Positions 41,811 through 44,362 of a stretch of DNA of 44,362 nt are shown piece by piece. Every line of letters starts with the position of its first letter. Position 1 is the stretch's first letter. Under the pieces are notes generated by a model. The model was not told the origin of the DNA. It did not search any database and worked only from the letters and a program-made list of their open reading frames with translations. A program made the position numbers and the translations under genes. Source of the stretch: Mesostigma viride (lineage: Eukaryota > Streptophyta > Mesostigmatophyceae > Mesostigmatales > Mesostigmataceae); contig RPFO01001966.1 in NCBI GenBank assembly GCA_009746045.1, forward strand, positions 2,501 through 46,862. The letters are read 5' to 3'.

Positions 41811-41974
41811 CTGCGACAAGTTACGATAACATACCGGCCCCGGAAAATAAAATTCAAAAAACGTTTTGAAATTTTTTTATTGTACTTGTTTATTAATACG
41901 AAGGTTTAAATTTGGCGCAAAGAAACGCCCCAAGGCGCAACTTGTCGAACAGCAATATGGCGATAAAACATTAT

Positions 41975-42175
41975 CTATTCAATGTGCGATTGATGTGCTG
42001 AAACCTTCCAGACTTTGACACTGTCCGGTATCACCGGACTCGGACGAGGAGTCGAGTCGGAAGCGAGCCAGTAATCCTCGACTATTTTTTTGATGTACAA
42101 TGGAAGACTCCTTCCATTATGTCGAAGTGTGTCGGTCCTTTGCCTTTTGGCCAAACTCTCCTTAACCTCCACCAT
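41975..42175 (-). CDS. Small ORF, unknown
   Basis: 66 codons from the ATG at 42175 (MVEVKESLAKRQRTDT...), preceded by TTTTCCTCCTACGCGCAG, an acceptor-like tract. It has basic and Pro/Ser-rich segments. It may be an exon of the neighbouring gene (possible weak donor AAG|GTTTCA) rather than a gene of its own. The sequence between 42176 and 42276 has three copies of ATTAAACA. Confidence 0.35.
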   Translation of the reverse strand: MVEVKESLAKRQRTDTLRHNGRSLPLYIKKIVEDYWLASDSTPRPSPVIPDSVKVWKVSAHQSHIE

Positions 42176-42276
42176 TTCCTGCGCGTAGGAGGAAAATGAT
42201 ACGTTATAAACATTAAACATTAAACATTAAATATAACATCATATAAACAAGTTATTACTCTACATTTCAAGTTTTT

Positions 42277-43032
42277 CTAAGAGGCAGAGCCGTCGTGGAA
42301 GTTGAAGGAGAAGTCGACATCAGACCCCATAGTTTTATCCAGTATCGTCGTCACGTTAACCCCCCACTTCACCCCTGCCAGCACCTCCCTCGCTTGCCTC
42401 AGACGTTCGCATCTATCCTTATGCCTACTCCAGTCCGCACGCTGGCACTCCTCACTGCAATATCTGGCATCCCTACATCCTCTACACCACTTGATATGAG
42501 GTCCTGTTTCGCACCCACACCCCTCCTTGGAGCACTTTCGCGTACTACGCATGCGATCCCCATCCCTCACGATCGGGTCAGAGAGCAAGAAAAAGTTCAT
42601 GTTGAGGGGTACTGCCCCTACACATGCATCAGCCCTCACGCGCAGAGAATGCGTAACATTCGGGTAAAATGCGCGCCCGTAGGTGCACCCAAGCTGAGCC
42701 CCTTCCTCTTCCCCCAACTCTATCTTTGGCCCCTTTGTAATGAACGACACCAAAAGGCGGAACTCCGTCCTTGGGTCTATGGGCACTCTTAGATCCATCT
42801 GTGGTCTGAAAAAACCCTCTTGAATACAGAAGTTCATATCAGCTAGCTGGGCGTACATAATTCTCTCCATTTGGCTGAACGAATCAAACGCCAATAAAAC
42901 GGCCAAGTGGCGGCCTGTCCTCTCCTGCGCGACTCGAACTTCCTCGAATATGACACGCGACAGAAAGCGAACTTGTTTGAAAACGTTTTGAAGGACGCTT
43001 CCGTAGACTTCATTCACGATCTCGGACTCCAT
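42277..43032 (-). CDS. MYND zinc-finger protein
   Basis: 251 codons from ATG at 43032. The C-terminal third carries a MYND finger: CSKEGCGCETGPHIKWCRGC followed by RDARYCSEECQRADWSRHKD and RC. This has the C-x4-C...C-x2-C-x4-YC-x3-C-x6-W-x2-H-x3-C spacing. MYND fingers bind proline-rich partners and often sit in transcriptional regulators. The N-terminal ~150 residues (VYGSVLQNVFKQVRFLSRVI, LLVSFITKGPKIEL, HSLRVRADACVGAVPLNMNF) are an unfamiliar domain. The frame is intact with a clean stop. Confidence 0.7.
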   Translation of the reverse strand: MESEIVNEVYGSVLQNVFKQVRFLSRVIFEEVRVAQERTGRHLAVLLAFDSFSQMERIMYAQLADMNFCIQEGFFRPQMDLRVPIDPRTEFRLLVSFITKGPKIELGEEEGAQLGCTYGRAFYPNVTHSLRVRADACVGAVPLNMNFFLLSDPIVRDGDRMRSTRKCSKEGCGCETGPHIKWCRGCRDARYCSEECQRADWSRHKDRCERLRQAREVLAGVKWGVNVTTILDKTMGSDVDFSFNFHDGSAS

Positions 43033-43100
43033 CTTTTTCAGGGAAAAAACGAACAAAAAAATTCATAAACATTAATTTATTATTTTATAATAACAAGTTA

Positions 43101-43340
43101 CTATTCCTCGGAATAGTTTTTTTTTATCCATTCCACAAACGCGTTTGTCACAAACACCTTCCATGCTTTCTCAAGAACTTGTCCCCCTGATGTTTTTGAG
43201 TATTCAAACTCGTCATCCGAAGAAACCAACTCCGGCACATCCTCCGAGAGGGTCTCTAAATTGTCATCGGCTTTCCTTTTGCGCTTGTGGTTTCCGAAGC
43301 ATTTTTTTTGTTCTTCTTCTGACATTTGTTCTGCAACCAT
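43101..43340 (-). CDS. Small charged protein with nuclear-localisation-like stretch
   Basis: 79 codons from ATG at 43340 (alternative ATG at 43325). NHKRKRKADDN resembles a nuclear localisation signal and is followed by an acidic stretch (SEDVPELVSSDDEFEY) and a helical C-terminus ending KKNYSEE. GGTTGCAG 8 bases upstream of the second ATG may be a splice acceptor. No family recognised. It lies 69 bp upstream of the MYND gene on the same strand. Confidence 0.4.
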   Translation of the reverse strand: MVAEQMSEEEQKKCFGNHKRKRKADDNLETLSEDVPELVSSDDEFEYSKTSGGQVLEKAWKVFVTNAFVEWIKKNYSEE

Positions 43341-43449
43341 GGAGTCATTTCGAGGGGGGTGTGGTTTAACGGGTGCAGATTTAAAGTAATTTGTTTTAGG
43401 TGAACGATGGTAAAAACTTCATTAGATATTTTAAACGAACGAGAAGCAA

Positions 43450-43860
43450 CAGAAACGACGGCGGGCGTAACTATCATGGGAAACTTTGATATCACAAGAT
43501 CACAATGGACACGAACGCGCTGCAACTTTCACGACATATTCTTCGACATCGAAAATAAAAAAGAAACGACGGCGGGCGTAACTATCATGAAACATTGATC
43601 TTACAAGAAGCTGACGGGGATGCAACTTTCACGACAAACACTTCGACATCGAAGATGCAAAAGAAACGACGGCGGGCGTAACTATCATGGAAAGATTGAG
43701 CTTACAAGATGACAAGTTAACTGACGGGGGTGCATCTTTCCCGAGATATATTTCGACATCGAAAAGGCAAAAGAAACGACGGCGGGCGTAACTAGCACAA
43801 CCAATGTTGGTCATGTGCTCTTCCAGTAAGACAAGAAACGACGGCGGGCGTAACTATCAC
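43450..43860. repeat. Tandem array (units of about 62-111 bp) carrying the hairpin motif
   Basis: Five motif copies (GAAACGACGGCGGGCGTAAC) are at 43452, 43563, 43663, 43773 and 43835. The first four units share ...TGCAACTTTCACGACA...TTCGACATCGAA. They lie just upstream of the minus-strand gene cluster, probably 5' intron or intergenic. Confidence 0.9.
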
Positions 43861-43911
43861 ACGGTCCAGGAAGAGTGACGTTGGCAGAATTATGGTGTTT
43901 GTAAAAGGGGG

Positions 43912-44290
<379 letters not shown>

Positions 44291-44362
44291 CTCTCCCTCT
44301 CCCTCTCGCACACCCTTCTTCTCCCCTTTCCCTTTCCTCCCCTTCCCCCTCTCCCCTCTCCA

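Overview
The window is eukaryotic nuclear DNA. It has GT-AG introns, a terminal uridylyltransferase/poly(A)-polymerase-type gene, F-box/WD40 and MYND-finger proteins, and remnants of at least five transposon classes (Ty3/gypsy with chromodomain, RLE-type non-LTR, hAT-like, piggyBac-like, small TIR elements). A repeat-rich alga or other protist is the most likely source. I cannot name the species from sequence alone, and every intron/exon boundary below is read by eye from splice signals and reading-frame phase.

Layout. (1) 1-6.0 kb, plus strand: the 3' half of a Cid1/TUTase-like nucleotidyltransferase gene (exons 366-461, 1037-1124, 2641-2771, 4313-4414, 5362-5964). Its second visible intron carries a 16-copy, 61-bp minisatellite. 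(2) 6.4-16 kb: a graveyard of repeats. It holds small TIR elements, two 3' tails of a restriction-like-endonuclease LINE, a broken LINE reverse transcriptase, a LINE ORF1-like stretch split by a hAT-like element, and a composite palindrome. (3) 16.4-17.8 kb, minus strand: an intact single-exon F-box/WD40 gene. (4) 19.1-32.1 kb: a large Ty3/gypsy-type element on the minus strand with identical 252-bp LTRs. Its order is a viroplasmin/RNase H1-N-like ORF, gag, protease-RT-RNase H, an integrase C-terminus with chromodomain (no integrase catalytic core seen), then an unusual 2.3-kb block of extra coding sequence before the 3' LTR. Two 1,699-bp non-autonomous piggyBac-like elements, in opposite orientation and both at TTAA, sit inside it. 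(5) 32.7-43.3 kb, minus strand: a cluster of genes I do not recognise. One has at least nine exons and about 1.8-1.9 thousand codons. Upstream of it are a paralogous Cys/His-motif ORF, a short ORF, a MYND-finger ORF and a small basic/acidic ORF. (6) 43.4-44.4 kb: a tandem array and a long GA-rich microsatellite.

The most unusual signal is a GC-rich, roughly 20-bp hairpin motif (consensus GAAACGCCGGCGGKCGCAAC and variants with compensating cores). It occurs 21 times between 34.0 and 43.9 kb, always in predicted introns or intergenic DNA of the minus-strand cluster and nowhere else in the window. In several introns it seeds an independent minisatellite whose flanks differ from intron to intron.

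Several reading frames here (gag, gag/pol, exons 6, 7 and 8 of the big gene) shift by one base, mostly at G or C homopolymers. The gypsy LTRs are identical, so some of these are probably sequencing or assembly errors rather than old decay.
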